From: Tieghemiomyces parasiticus
Taxonomy: Eukaryota > Kickxellomycota > Dimargaritomycetes > Dimargaritales > Dimargaritaceae
Length of the DNA: 64,000 nt
Assembly (NCBI GenBank): GCA_027575765.1
Contig: JANBPT010000140.1
Coordinates: forward strand, 1-64,000
Direction of reading: 5' to 3'
The position numbers and the translations under genes were made by a program. Under the pieces are notes generated by a model. The model searched no databases and was not told where the DNA came from. It saw only the letters and a program-made list of their open reading frames with translations. This document shows, in pieces, positions 36,715 through 47,321 of this stretch (its first letter is position 1; each line of letters opens with the position of its first letter).

Positions 36715-39264
36715 CTACATATAGAAGAGGGTATCGTACAGCGACGGCTTGAACGAGGCCGACGCGTAGGCCGACGTGGGAGCACTCGCGCCGCTGGCCT
36801 GGCTAGAGGTATCATCGATGAACAGACTAGCCGGCTTATGGTAGCGAGCACGGGCAGCTAGTACATCGGCCATGTAGGCCGGGGTGCACAGCGACACGGT
36901 ACGGGTGCAGCGTGGGAAGGCGTAGCATAGGCGATTGGTCATGTCCTGGAGCATATCGGCCGTCAGGCGGTTCTCATCGAGGAGCACCGTGTAGTGGACG
37001 GGACGCGAGGTGCCCTGAAGGCCGCTGTGGGCCTGCAGATAAAAGTCAAATAGGGCCGGGTTGGTGATATGGGTATCGACAACAGTCCCGGCGCGGCAGT
37101 TGCCAGATCGCTCCTCATCCTGGCGGTTGACGGGGCGGAACCGCACGTGGTGGCGCTTCTGGCAGGTGACGAAGGTGATGCGCGGGGCATAGCCGACCTT
37201 TGCCTTGGCGCAGGCCCGGCGTATGGCAGCCACTTCGAAATCCAGGACGGTGCTGAACTGTGAGTCGGACACACCATCGCGGTAGAACAGGATGCAGCTG
37301 GGAAGGCGCTTGCTGGAGGTCTCGAACGTGCGTAGTAGGCTAAAGAACATCGCCTCCATGTTGGCAATCATCTCGGTCCCAGGGGTCTGGTGGTCCACGC
37401 GACTGGTGAAGCGCGCATACGATGCATCGAGGGTGGCTACGATAGCAGCGATGGAGTTCTGGCCCACCGACCCGGGTTCCGGGTGGGTCACGTCAGCGCC
37501 CACCACCATCGTGGGGTTGCTGGTCAGGAACGGTACTTGGCCTGGACGCAGCTGGCAGTTCACGCCCCGGAGTTTAACGTTGAGCTTGAGTGCCACATTG
37601 GCCATGTACTGGATCCCGCCCTTCTGGAACTTGCCCGACTGGAGGCACTGGGTAGGGGCGCCCATCACCGTGTCCGAGATGCGCTTAATTTCACCGTACA
37701 CCTGCGCGTCGGCCGAGGGCAAGATGACAAACACGACCTGAGGTGCGGCACCGCAGGCCTTGTGGCCTTCGTTCCAGGCGTTACGTAGGCCCTGCTGCAG
37801 GTTGCTATGGGGCGATGCAAAGACCGGCTGGGCCCGCTTATCAGTGAGCTGCATGCCCACCTGCCCGCAAGCACGGAAGAGCTCGTTGATTGCCGAGCTA
37901 AGGGCGGCAACCATTCGGGGATGATGACGGTCGAGAACCAGAATGCCGTAGGATCGAAGGGCACTCGGCGTGTTAAAACGTAGGCCCTTCATATTCCAGG
38001 CCCCGTCGCGTGGACTGACCTGCTGGCCTTGACCACGCTGGTCGTAGACCAGGCTCGGCGGGGCAAGGGTACGGGCCGGGGTAACCAGAATGCGCGGATT
38101 AACGCGGATTCCAAAGGCCTTGAGGTAGGGGTTATTGAAGTTGATGAGCTGTGGAGCGTTACTGCGGATCCGGTTGAAGCGGTCGTGCGGGCGGATACAC
38201 GTAAATTTGATCATCTCAGCGGTCTGGACAGGAGTCAGTTTGCGGGCATAGCGGACCCCGGAGGCCACCGTGCACACCTCGAGGGGCAGCAACACGCCGC
38301 GCTTGACCTCCACACAAGGCAGGTACGGGTAACGTAGGGTAATGTTGAGGGTACGCTGAAAGTAGTCCGCCACCGACACCTTCTCCTCGGTACCGTCGTC
38401 CTTGGTCATCTGAAACATGGATCGGTTGGCACCCTCGCTCTGGACGTCCCGAATTTTGTAGAGACGGTTATCCTCGCGGTGCGTGACGGTAATGGGCACA
38501 CCTTTGAGAGCCTTCCGGAGCGCTCGGTACTGAGGACTTCTGGGGCCAAGTTGGAGGTCTTCGGGGCGGCGCAGGCCAATGTACTGCAGCGCACGATCCA
38601 GCAGACTACCGGGGCTGTAAAAGGCGCACGAGCTCACGTCCACGTTGAGCAGGAGGCGGCCAGGTGCAGGGCGCACCGATTGGAACAGACCAGACCACAC
38701 CTCGATACCACCCGACAGCGGACGTACCCCGTCGGGGGTATAAAACGAGTTTTTGGCACTCACGTGCTGGCTGGCCGGGTGCTGGTGGAACGCTAGGTCC
38801 AAGGCGTTCAGACAGGAGGTGATGCGGTCAAGGTCCTTGTGCTTGCCATCGATAAAGTCGCGCAGCTCTTGCATGTTGACCGTGGTGGCGAACTTGAGGG
38901 TGACTTGGAACGGCTTGGGGCCTCTGCCGGGTGGGGCGGCTTGGCGACGAGCGTAGTCCTCCTCGAGGTACACGTCAAAGGGTGCCCCATCACTGATGGT
39001 CAGGCGGGAGGGCGAGTAGACCTGGGCGCGGCCGTCGAACACCGGGTGGGCGCCCTTAAACAGGGTGGGTCCGTGGTACTTGTCCACAGCGCGGAAAATG
39101 TCGCGGTAGAGGGCGGGGGGTACTTTGCCGTCCACTTGGAAGTCGTACTGGTAGATTTTACCCGTGGTGAAGGACGCGATCTCGTAGAAGTTGGCCTCCA
39201 CGTTCACCTTCTTGCCAGTAGCACCAACGCCGGGGCGAGGGGCAAATTGGGAGTCGATGGCCAT
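36715..39264 (-). CDS. Argonaute (Ago-clade), catalytic residues intact
   Basis: Core RNA-silencing effector that binds a small guide RNA and cuts or silences matching transcripts. 849 aa, one exon, starting at Met 39264 (MAIDSQFAPR); an upstream open frame exists but lacks homology. Order: N-terminal domain (about 15-190, FYEIASFTTGKIYQYDFQVDG), linker 1 with the DUF1785-like motif GGIEVWSGLFQSVRP (186-200), PAZ (about 220-355, with VTHREDNRLYKIRDV and the 3'-end pocket LPCVEVKRGVLLPLEVC), MID (about 430-570) and PIWI (about 555-815). The slicer tetrad is visible: D591 in GADVTHP, E631 in TEMIANMEA, D663 in YRDGVSD and H746 in FYLQAHSG. The protein ends LYDTLFYM, as Agos do. Slicer competence is therefore predicted. 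A Ser/Ala-rich insertion sits just before the C-terminus. Confidence 0.95.
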   Translation of the reverse strand: MAIDSQFAPRPGVGATGKKVNVEANFYEIASFTTGKIYQYDFQVDGKVPPALYRDIFRAVDKYHGPTLFKGAHPVFDGRAQVYSPSRLTISDGAPFDVYLEEDYARRQAAPPGRGPKPFQVTLKFATTVNMQELRDFIDGKHKDLDRITSCLNALDLAFHQHPASQHVSAKNSFYTPDGVRPLSGGIEVWSGLFQSVRPAPGRLLLNVDVSSCAFYSPGSLLDRALQYIGLRRPEDLQLGPRSPQYRALRKALKGVPITVTHREDNRLYKIRDVQSEGANRSMFQMTKDDGTEEKVSVADYFQRTLNITLRYPYLPCVEVKRGVLLPLEVCTVASGVRYARKLTPVQTAEMIKFTCIRPHDRFNRIRSNAPQLINFNNPYLKAFGIRVNPRILVTPARTLAPPSLVYDQRGQGQQVSPRDGAWNMKGLRFNTPSALRSYGILVLDRHHPRMVAALSSAINELFRACGQVGMQLTDKRAQPVFASPHSNLQQGLRNAWNEGHKACGAAPQVVFVILPSADAQVYGEIKRISDTVMGAPTQCLQSGKFQKGGIQYMANVALKLNVKLRGVNCQLRPGQVPFLTSNPTMVVGADVTHPEPGSVGQNSIAAIVATLDASYARFTSRVDHQTPGTEMIANMEAMFFSLLRTFETSSKRLPSCILFYRDGVSDSQFSTVLDFEVAAIRRACAKAKVGYAPRITFVTCQKRHHVRFRPVNRQDEERSGNCRAGTVVDTHITNPALFDFYLQAHSGLQGTSRPVHYTVLLDENRLTADMLQDMTNRLCYAFPRCTRTVSLCTPAYMADVLAARARYHKPASLFIDDTSSQASGASAPTSAYASASFKPSLYDTLFYM

Positions 39265-41314
39265 GACGCAAGTGACGACGGAAATTACAGGGTCGACGGG
39301 TGGGCGGGCACTGTGTTGGGACGGGCGAAGGAACCTGACTAGCCAGCGCAAGCAGCGTTGCTATTTGAGGCTAGAAATGAGGTTAGGTGAGTAATTACGA
39401 AACGCGTTCTGGTTAACACAACAGAGCTATTGAATTCCGGGTTCAGGTGTCGCGACGGCTGGTAGGCAGGTCGAATGTAGAGGAGGGTTTTGCGTAGGAT
39501 CTTACACAAGGCAGCTTTGGCCGAGGGATGTGCGAACGGGAGAAATTGACGTAGAATATAACCAAAGGGACCAGAGACAAGCGAGGGCGAAGGCGTTAGC
39601 TTATAAAGCCTTTCCGCTGAGTGGCCTGTGCAGAAGGTTAGTCTGGTGTGACTGCATAGCCAAGGCTGCGCTTCTCCCTAGCCGGCTTAAGCTGTTCTCA
39701 TGCCATTGGTCACACTAGAGGGCGGATGAATGGCCCAACATGCAGCCGTAGGTAAGCTATAAGGCCCAGAGAGTGGCGTGGCCGCGGAGGGTGGGAAGGG
39801 TGCCAAATTTCTGTCTGTATGCATGAGGGCGGTTACCGCGAACGCAACGGGAGCCGAGGTTCATCTAGACCGATTGATTGATTAGCACCTGTTGGCCTTC
39901 CCCTCACTACGCCTTATGGGCCGAATAAGCTCTTCCTTCGTCAGTGGGGGGTTTTTAGGCAGCCCCTATGGGCGTAGCCTTCCCCTTCCCCACTGTACCG
40001 CCCCCTGCGGATGGCAATGTATGGCCTAAAGACGATCTATTCTAGCTTTACTACACAAAAACCTGCATTGCGTCTGAACCTGGGACTGGCGGGGCATATG
40101 CACCCGCGCCGAAGACGGCCGTCCAGTTAACGCTTGGGCCGTGGGACCCACCTGTGAAACCTCACAAGCTGCATTCAGCTATCGGGAATTGATCAGGGGC
40201 CCTTCGATGATGTTTGGCGGGTCTCCAACCTCTCCCTCACACTTTACTTTATCAGCGGCCTAGCCTTGGATGATTTCCTTTGGCAGTTAGGTACTTGAGA
40301 GGGGGCCAGCTCTAGCCCAACTCTCTCCCAGCTCTGCTCCCCATTACACAAATTTGGATGCACCAGCCCTCAAGCCGGTGTAATTCACCCGCTGTTCATC
40401 TGACTGTTACCACGGTAGCGGTTAGCGAGTTCGCTGGTCAAACAGCCCGGCCCTCGATATCGCTTTCTAGCGGCCGATCTACCTATTCCAGGCAGAAAGC
40501 CCGTTTGCTTATCGGCCGTACCTTCCGGTTAGACCCCCCAGCTCAGCCCCCGCCCCCATATTAACATGGCATTGATTGAATCCTCTAATCCGGCCGCAGC
40601 GGCTCTATTAGTCTCCGACGTAGCCATGGGGAAGTCCCGGCGACCAGTAGATATCCCTTTTTTAAATTCGGACTGTATAGTCAGCCGTCGGCGGACCGTA
40701 AGTTCACGGAATTATTATTGACTTGGCGGGGTCGTCATGATATGCGTCGTCTCACAACCGAAAAGGGAGGTCGATAGGCTACGTAGCCCCAGGCTAAATG
40801 CTTGCCAGGAAGTATACCACCGTTCGACTCCGGTCTCCACTTAGGCTTCCCCTCCCCAAAGTCTACCGTGTCTTCTCCATATTGCTGGACTTCACGGTAG
40901 TGCCAGTCAGATGCACTGTCGCGTTATGCATCGAATGGGTAGGCCTTCTGCCAATGTAGTTATCGCCGTTCTTACATGTAAATCAGTGAGCCAGGTTTAG
41001 TCGTATACGCATCTCACACGCATTCAGATTACGCCGCTACCAGATCCATGTTCATCCCAGAATTATGAGGCAGTGGATAGTTTTATACCATCAATTTGAG
41101 GAAACTATACAGAGTAGTAAAGATCCACTTGACTCCAGCCCAGTTCTCTGCCCACCGAGATAAAGAAAAGGAATACAGTCGCCCTGGAAAGGTTTCTACT
41201 CAACAGGAGTACCGTGTCAACATTGAAGATGAGGTCAAGAGCTATGAGAAGCTAGGAAGGGAAAGGATCGGAGGGACTGAAATGATATAACGAATAAATT
41301 AAAAAAAAATAGGA
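39265..41314. other. Argonaute upstream region and spacer
   Basis: About 2 kb. A TTTATAA element on the minus strand at about 39600-39606 could be the Argonaute TATA box, some 340 bp upstream. A9 at 41301-41309 is the tRNA-Ile terminator. No protein-coding gene seen. Confidence 0.45.
41301..41309 (-). terminator. Pol III terminator of tRNA-Ile
   Basis: T9 on the minus strand, five bases past the tRNA 3' end. Confidence 0.75.
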
Positions 41315-41412
41315 TGCTCCAGGCGAGGGTCGAACTCGCGACCTCCGCGTCTCTCGGTGATAGGTTAAAATCCCTATAAGCACGGCGCCTTAAACCACTG
41401 GGCTACTGGAGC
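41315..41412 (-). tRNA. tRNA-Ile(UAU) with a 24-base intron
   Basis: Minus-strand cloverleaf. The acceptor stem GCTCCAG pairs with CTGGAGC, discriminator A. Box A is TAGCCCAGTGG and box B is GAGTTCGACCC. The anticodon stem CCGTG pairs with CGCGG, and the loop starts CTTATA, giving anticodon UAU, which reads the minor isoleucine codon AUA. A 24-base intron sits one base 3' of the anticodon, the canonical site for the eukaryotic tRNA splicing endonuclease. The intron contains CCTAT, which can pair with ATAGG spanning the anticodon, the usual anticodon-intron helix. UAU-Ile genes commonly carry introns in eukaryotes. Confidence 0.94.
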
Positions 41413-42602
41413 ACTCCTGGCACGGACGCCGCTATGTGAAATATATGAAACTAAACCTCTAATAAAACCGTGTGTGCCAATGTATCGACTAAACCGAACC
41501 CACCCCCCGCCTTTTGTTATGCTCCATCCTGTGTGATGGGGAGGATATTGTTAGGAAGTGATAGCTAATGACGTGCACTGCGCCTATTTTTTCCATGCCA
41601 CCATTTACAAGCGCGCTGATCAATTGTTAACGTATACAATGGCCAGCAGACAGACATCCGCGGATCCTCATCAGTAGGCTGCTATGTTTTAATTTTTTTG
41701 AGGGCTAGTGAATCAGGTCCAATCCAACTTTGATGCTTTGGCAGACAGTTCCAAATAGCGCTAGAGTATGGCCCACCTTCTGCGAGTCGTTTTACTGTGG
41801 CGCTCACTCGAACCCAGAATCGTATTCAGATACCGGTTGGACCACTCTAGCAATCCAAGGGAACTGACGGGCCATGGTTCATGGTATAACTCTAACATCC
41901 CTACTCAGGCCTGAGACTTCCCCACGCACCTGCTTGGCCGTTAAAATGAATAGGATGCCAGTGACTACATCACCGACCAAATCCTACATCAACCCTGCAG
42001 GAGCCCTATGTGACACACTGAAGACGTCTGGGCTATACTACCAATGGTGCTGCTACTGCAGCCCACTTATCCTCGCCACACTAGTTCAGAAGGGCCAGTT
42101 CCGCTTCGTCTGTGGTATGGGTGGGTGTAGAGGAGAGCTCCGCAGCACGTTTACATCTCTCCTCTCACCCGCCAGCGACCCTTCCTGCCCCCCTCCCCTT
42201 CCTCCTTAAACGAGAGTCGCTATGTTCCCCCCCCCCTGCTCGTCATGTACAGAGCGCGGGGGCTCCTGAATCCTCCCATTGCGACTAAATTGGCAACCCT
42301 AGCCCTCCGTCGGGCCCGTGCCTATGACTAGGCACGTTCCAGGCGGTCCTCCCCAGCCACAATGGCCTTGACCCCTTTGGCCGCCTGGCTCAAGGCCAGC
42401 CGCCTTGTCGAGCTAGCCTTTTTTCACCTGACCAAGCTCGACATGCAGACATACCTACCGTTCTTTCATTGTCCGCTTTCTAAACGTTCCGCATTCACCA
42501 CCTTATTGAACGCCCCGCCCATCAACCCTGCGTCTACATCCCTATCTCCTCTTGACAATAATATATCTGTTTCCCGTTCAGTTTCCAATTGCTTTTGACA
42601 AC
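41413..42602. other. Spacer between tRNA-Ile and the claudin-like gene
   Basis: C10 at 42227-42236. A minus-strand stretch near 41805-41855 has weak box A- and box B-like words but no tRNA fold. The last 100 bases before the next ATG are C/T-rich. No gene seen. Confidence 0.5.
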
Positions 42603-43178
42603 ATGCTTCGGGTGTACAGTCTCGTGGCCCTCCTCTTTACGGTGGGCCTCACCTTCACCTACTATGCGCTCTTCACTACCGAGTGGGTCCATTTCAGTGG
42701 AGCCCGGTCGCGGTTCCCACTCCCACTGTCTATACGCTACGGGCTCTTCCACAAGTGCTATTCGTGGAACGACGAGTGCATGCGGTTCCCGAACCCTAAA
42801 GTGGGTGACTGCGAGGGTGACGCGGGCGCCGCGTTCTGTGATATTTGGCAGCTGGCCCGTGTTGGTATCGTGCTGGGCGCTCTACACGGAGTCGTCACTT
42901 TGACCGCCCTGCTAAGCACCCTGTTTGGCGGCGCGTCCCGCCTCCGCAAACGCTGGTCTGTCAACGCCACCTGCCTCCTGGCCCATGCGGCCACCCTCAC
43001 GTTGGCCCTTGCCACTGTCGGCTACCTCTACGACAGCTCGGACCGTTTCGCCGTGGGTGCTTCCCTCGGGTCCAGCTACCTGTTTGCCCTTCTAGCCGTC
43101 ATCCTCGACCTGTTCGCTGTGGTCATCCTCGTCACCACCGTGGTGACTAGCCCGCCTGAATACCAGCCCATCCCTTAG
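42603..43178 (+). CDS. Four-TM membrane protein, claudin/SUR7-like
   Basis: 191 aa. I choose Met 42603 because a C/T-rich leader precedes it and the first TM helix begins at once. TM segments at about 3-24, 85-108, 121-143 and 157-181. The large first extracellular loop contains GLFHKC-W (47-55) and further Cys (58, 70, 79), the G-L-x-x-C-W plus C pattern of the PMP22/claudin/SUR7-type tetraspan superfamily. The tail after TM4 is short (SPPEYQPIP). Fungal relatives (Sur7, PalI/Rim9) organise plasma-membrane domains or sense pH; which, if either, applies here cannot be told. No intron needed. Confidence 0.7.
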   Translation: MLRVYSLVALLFTVGLTFTYYALFTTEWVHFSGARSRFPLPLSIRYGLFHKCYSWNDECMRFPNPKVGDCEGDAGAAFCDIWQLARVGIVLGALHGVVTLTALLSTLFGGASRLRKRWSVNATCLLAHAATLTLALATVGYLYDSSDRFAVGASLGSSYLFALLAVILDLFAVVILVTTVVTSPPEYQPIP

Positions 43179-43389
43179 CTCACCCTGGAAGAAATATCCT
43201 TGTCGTTTAGCTCTGCCGCTGGTAGCTCGGCCACACCGCATGCTCCTTCGCCACCGACTCCCCTTTTTTCCCCACTGTATTACCACCTAGGCCCAGTCGT
43301 TAGCCATTTTATTCTCTTCATTTCAGCACCACGTTGTCATCGCCGATAAAGAACCCGGTTAATAAACGCGGACCGAAAGCTCCCCGGAA

Positions 43390-44608
43390 CTATTCAGTGC
43401 CGCCGCTCTTGAGAAGACTGAGGAAAGTGTCCTTCGACATTTGTTTGACTGCGGGGCCACGTCGCCAATTAAAAAGGATGCAAGAGAAAGTCAAGCGTAA
43501 AGCGTAGAGTCACGGTTAGAGAGGTATACGGTGCCACCAGCATCCTCACGTTGCCCTTAGAGCTCAAGGTGCAGTGAAAGTACGGCGCACGGCATGAAAA
43601 AGACTTACCTTTGTTGTCGGTCTCGTCCGGCGCCGAGCCACTCAGATCGAGCTCCTTCTGTTGGGTAGCGATCGCGTTGAAGAGCTTGACCACTGTTAAG
43701 GGGAATGGGAGATGGTATCACAGTGAAGATGATCCAATAATTAGATGGTGATGGGGTGCGGATTACACGGCAGAAACCACACTTGATCTGGGTTGGTCCA
43801 GCATCTTAAGTACAGCCATAGACACCAGCTCTATCGAGCCTCGGCTACCCAATGTCAGGTCGGTAGGGGCTAAACTTACCGCCGCGCGTGGCAACCTTCC
43901 GTAGGCTCTTCTCGTAGGTAGCGTTGCTAAAATCCGGAATGATGCGGTCCCGGGAGGCTAACCGTTTACGTTCCATGGCCAGGGCCTTGCGGGCCGCCAC
44001 CTCCTTGCTATCTGCCTTGATTTTCCGCTCCACTAGCTTGTTACGGGCTAGAATGGGAACCTGAAAGAGGGCGGTGGGTGAGGATGGGCAAATGTAGACG
44101 TGGTGGTTGGAACGGGTGCGCATCAAATGGTAAGCAGGGGTATTCCTCGGGCCATTGGACGGCTTGAGGCTACAATACTGCCATTGTGGCTTACTTTTTC
44201 ATCACTAGGAGCCAGGTCGGCGCCCAGAATACTGGACATGGCATCGGCAAACGCTGCTGGGTCCATGTGCTTGGGCTTCTTCTCTGTAAATATTGTAAGC
44301 GGGTTCAGGCATGGGAGAAGGTGGTAGCGAGCATAGAAATGGTCAGTGGCTACTTTCTAGACGGCTAGAGTTGGTACTCAAGTACGAAAAGAAGCGGACA
44401 ATCGCCCACTGCTCAGCGTTCAACCGACCGTAGCTGCGTGTCGACCCTGACTGCAAGAGGGGGCGGGTCTTAACTTACTCGGCCGCTTCTTGACAAGCAT
44501 CAGGTCGTCCTCTGAGTCGGATTCTGAATGGAGCGAGCCAACCTCGCGAGGGCTCTCGGGTAAGGCCTCGGGCTCGGCATGTTTCTTATGGGCGCTGCGG
44601 GGTGGCAT
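43390..44608 (-). CDS. RRP15: RRP15-like ribosome biogenesis protein
   Basis: Nucleolar factor needed for pre-60S rRNA processing. Five exons: complement(join(43390..43448,43609..43692,43880..44060,44195..44283,44479..44608)), 180 aa. All introns start with GTAAG, end in CAG and keep frame. The N-terminus is charged (MPPRSAHKKHAEPEAL) with an acidic Ser patch (SESDSEDD). The family core follows: MDPAAFADAMSSILGADL, then LARNKLVERKI, SRDRIIPDFSNATYEKSLRKVATRGVVKLFNAIATQQKELD, which matches the RRP15 signature '...E+.L++IATRGVVQLFNAV..QQK'. The final exon supplies SKDTFLSLLKSG, like the conserved C-terminal 'SK.dFl..L+'. At 180 aa it is shorter than yeast or human proteins. Divergent from the BRCA1-like gene, starts 611 bp apart. 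Confidence 0.92.
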
Positions 44609-45219
44609 AGTGCGATACGGTGGAAAGCCAGAGCAGGCGGGGGCGACACAAATTAAGAAGAGGGGTGGGTATAAAAGGAATGGAATGTGCAATTGGGGGA
44701 ACAATGAGGACATGCCATCGTGACCCCCTTCATGGGCCTGCTTTGGGAGCGTTGTGCCTGGCCTTGCTAACCTCCCCCCTCCTGGGCCTTTGTGAAACGA
44801 TCGTAGGGTTAAACATAGGGGGAAAAAAAGAAAAAGAGAACCGGGGTGAGCCTGTTCAGGCGCCTAGAACACAACACCAAAATATCACGTGATAAATGAT
44901 GGAGTCGCCTTACTGTCCCTGCCAGACATTCCAACTGAAGGTGGGAGGTAATCAATTGATGATGGGCGAGGCAAGGCGAATTCCGAAGCTGCCGCAGTAT
45001 GCCACCAAGCTCAGAAGTCGCCTTACACTGACCGATGGGAACAAGTTGTCAACAGGTGTCCGCATTTACCTGTGTGTTACGGCGCCGTTACTCTCCAAAC
45101 CCTCGTCACATCTGGGCTCATGCCTTACCCCCCTCCTCCACCCATAGGCTAGCCGAAAAATTCAAGCGCATCCGTATAACGGTCCCCAGCCCGTGACATC
45201 GGTTTTCGTTTCTACTGGC
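44609..45219. promoter_or_regulatory. Divergent promoter region RRP15/BRCA1-like
   Basis: 611 bp between two divergent start codons. TATAAAA on the plus strand (about 44669-44675) and CT-rich sequence before the BRCA1-like ATG are visible; neither is assigned with confidence. Confidence 0.4.
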
Positions 45220-47321
45220 ATGCCCAGAACCAAGTCAACAGGCCTACGGCGACGCCTGCGTTCTGCTGAACCGACGTCGCCTCTGCCAGCTTCGGCGGCG
45301 TCGGCCGACACGTTCCGTCACCAGAGCCACCTCGCGACGGACTCTACTTCACCAGCCGGTACCAGCCCTACGCAGGCCACCCCACCCCCGTCCACCCCGA
45401 CGACGTCGACCACGTCCAGCGAGAAATTACCTGACACCGTCGCCGGCTTATTGCTACGTCTGCGCTCTGAGGTGACCTGCGCCATTTGGTAAGTTGGGTA
45501 GGTCGATAGCCACGACTGCCTTCATTTTTATTTCAGCTGTACGCTCTAGAAGTGGCGTAATGGCTTGCTTTTCTCGGCACCTTATCGATTCACCCACAAT
45601 CCCCCCCTAAGTACTAAAACCCACTGAATTCCCTTTTTGACAGCTTAAGTCAGCTCGCGACCCCCTACGCCACCCACTGCAACCATATTTTCTGTAAGGA
45701 CTGTATCTTTCAATCGCTCAACCAGAAGAATACCAAGTGCCCGCTATGCAACACGCGCATTACGAAGCGAGCGCTGGCACCACAGGAAAGCGTGGCCAAG
45801 GTTTCCCAGGCCGTGGCTGCCGTAATTGCAAGCTACGAAGCCGAAACCGGCGTACCGATCGACCGGTTTAAGAATGATTTGTCTCGGGAAGCCCGGGACG
45901 CCGGAGATAATGCTGACACCGGGCCCGCCTTATTGCGCCTATCACCGCCGACCAATTTATCACAACAATACCCACACCCGATTAAGGATGTGGTGACTGA
46001 CGCGACGGGCAAGCCTCAGACCGGAGTGTGCCCCGGTGACCTCAGGACGAAGCGACGGCGAGCGACTCCCGCTAGGGATTGTACAGCACCGCCTATGTCG
46101 GCAGCCTCTGCCGGTCCCTCCAAACGAAAACAAACCAATCCCGCGGTCCCGCTAAACGTGAAGGCTAGTATGCTTCGATTCGTTGCCAGTAATCTTTCAC
46201 CAAAAGATACGGTAGGTCTCTTAGTTACTAGTTTTTAAGCTGCTTTATGACCAGTATTCCCCAATCGCCCCTATCGGCTGGTATCCAACATGTGAACTAA
46301 GTCGACCAATTCCTCACTTCGCAACCCCGCCCAGAGCGCTCTTGCACAACTCGCCACACAAATGCGTGGCTCCATTACTCACAATGTGGACGACTCCGTG
46401 ACCCATTTGATTGTAGCGGCCAGTAAGTAGTTAAATAGGCAATGCCTATTACGGGTGGGTGCCCCATCTAGGATCTCGGGGCCTGTCATAGAGTCTTATA
46501 TTAAGAAGTACTCTAATGATATCCCTACCCCTTACACCCTGTGCCCACCTCTCTACCCTTCCCCCCATTTATTCATGATTCCTGTAGCCAATGACCGTCT
46601 AATTGAAAAGCGGACCAAAAAATACCTGTTGGCTTTGCTTCACGGCTGCTGGATCGTCACAACCGACTGGGTCTCGTCCGCACTGGCTTCTCCAAATACG
46701 CCCGAGACCGACTTCGAAGTACAGGGTGATGCCAAGTCAGGGCCTATCCGGGGACCCACGCTGGCGCGCGAAGCCGCTACCCAGCGGATAACAAACCAGG
46801 CGACCGGAATGGACGGTCGCCTCTTCACCGGCATCCGATTCTATTTGGATGTCCGGCCCGGTGATAATGTGTCGCCGTCGCCTGACGATATCCGCGAATG
46901 TATTTCAGCGGCGGGCGGCGTGCTGCTAACCGCCACGGAGCTCATGCAGTTGCTGGCCGACACCGAATGGGTGGCCTCCGGACCGCCGGATGACCAGTCT
47001 TCGATTGCTGAGCCCCCGGCCAAATCCCTGAGGACTGTCAGCCGTGTTACAACGTCTGCAGTGCGGCCTGATATCATCTTTCTGACCAACCCCGGCGGCA
47101 GAAGTGCCTTGTCAGCCCAAAGGCGGCGGTGGGAGAAACACCTCCGGAGCCAGTGTCCAAAACCGGAAGTGAGATCCTCCAGCGCGGCGTCGTGGACCAA
47201 TGCAGCCGTACAGCTGCGTTTAGCTGCTGACGGGGTGCGGTCGACGACGGCTGCACTGGCGGTGACCACGCTGCCCTACACGTGGGCGCTAGATGCCATC
47301 GCAGCCTACCGGATTATTTAG
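45220..47321 (+). CDS. BRCA1-like protein: RING finger plus tandem BRCT
   Basis: Probable nuclear E3 ubiquitin ligase of the BRCA1/BARD1 type, acting in homologous-recombination repair. Four exons: join(45220..45488,45644..46211,46335..46422,46588..47321), 552 aa; all donors are GTAAGT/GTAGGT, acceptors CAG or TAG. The C3HC4 RING is split by intron 1 exactly after Cys-Ala-Ile: C87, C90, C102, H104, C107, C110, C122, C125. The words HCNHIFCKDC and LNQKNTKCPLC followed by ITKRAL mirror BRCA1 more than BARD1. A charged, low-complexity linker follows. BRCT1 (about 265-365) contains DSVTHLIVAA and HGCWIVTTDWV. BRCT2 (about 395-552) contains LFTGIRFYL, AAGGVLL and the closing WALDAIAAY. There are no ankyrin repeats, which argues against BARD1. 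Much shorter than human BRCA1, nearer in plan to plant proteins. Confidence 0.88.

Noticed and set aside
41805..41855. tRNA-like boxes on the minus strand (TAGAGTGGTCCAA and GGGTTCGAGTG)
   Set aside because: Spacing suits box A and box B, but neither the T stem nor the acceptor stem pairs, so I do not call a tRNA or SINE head.
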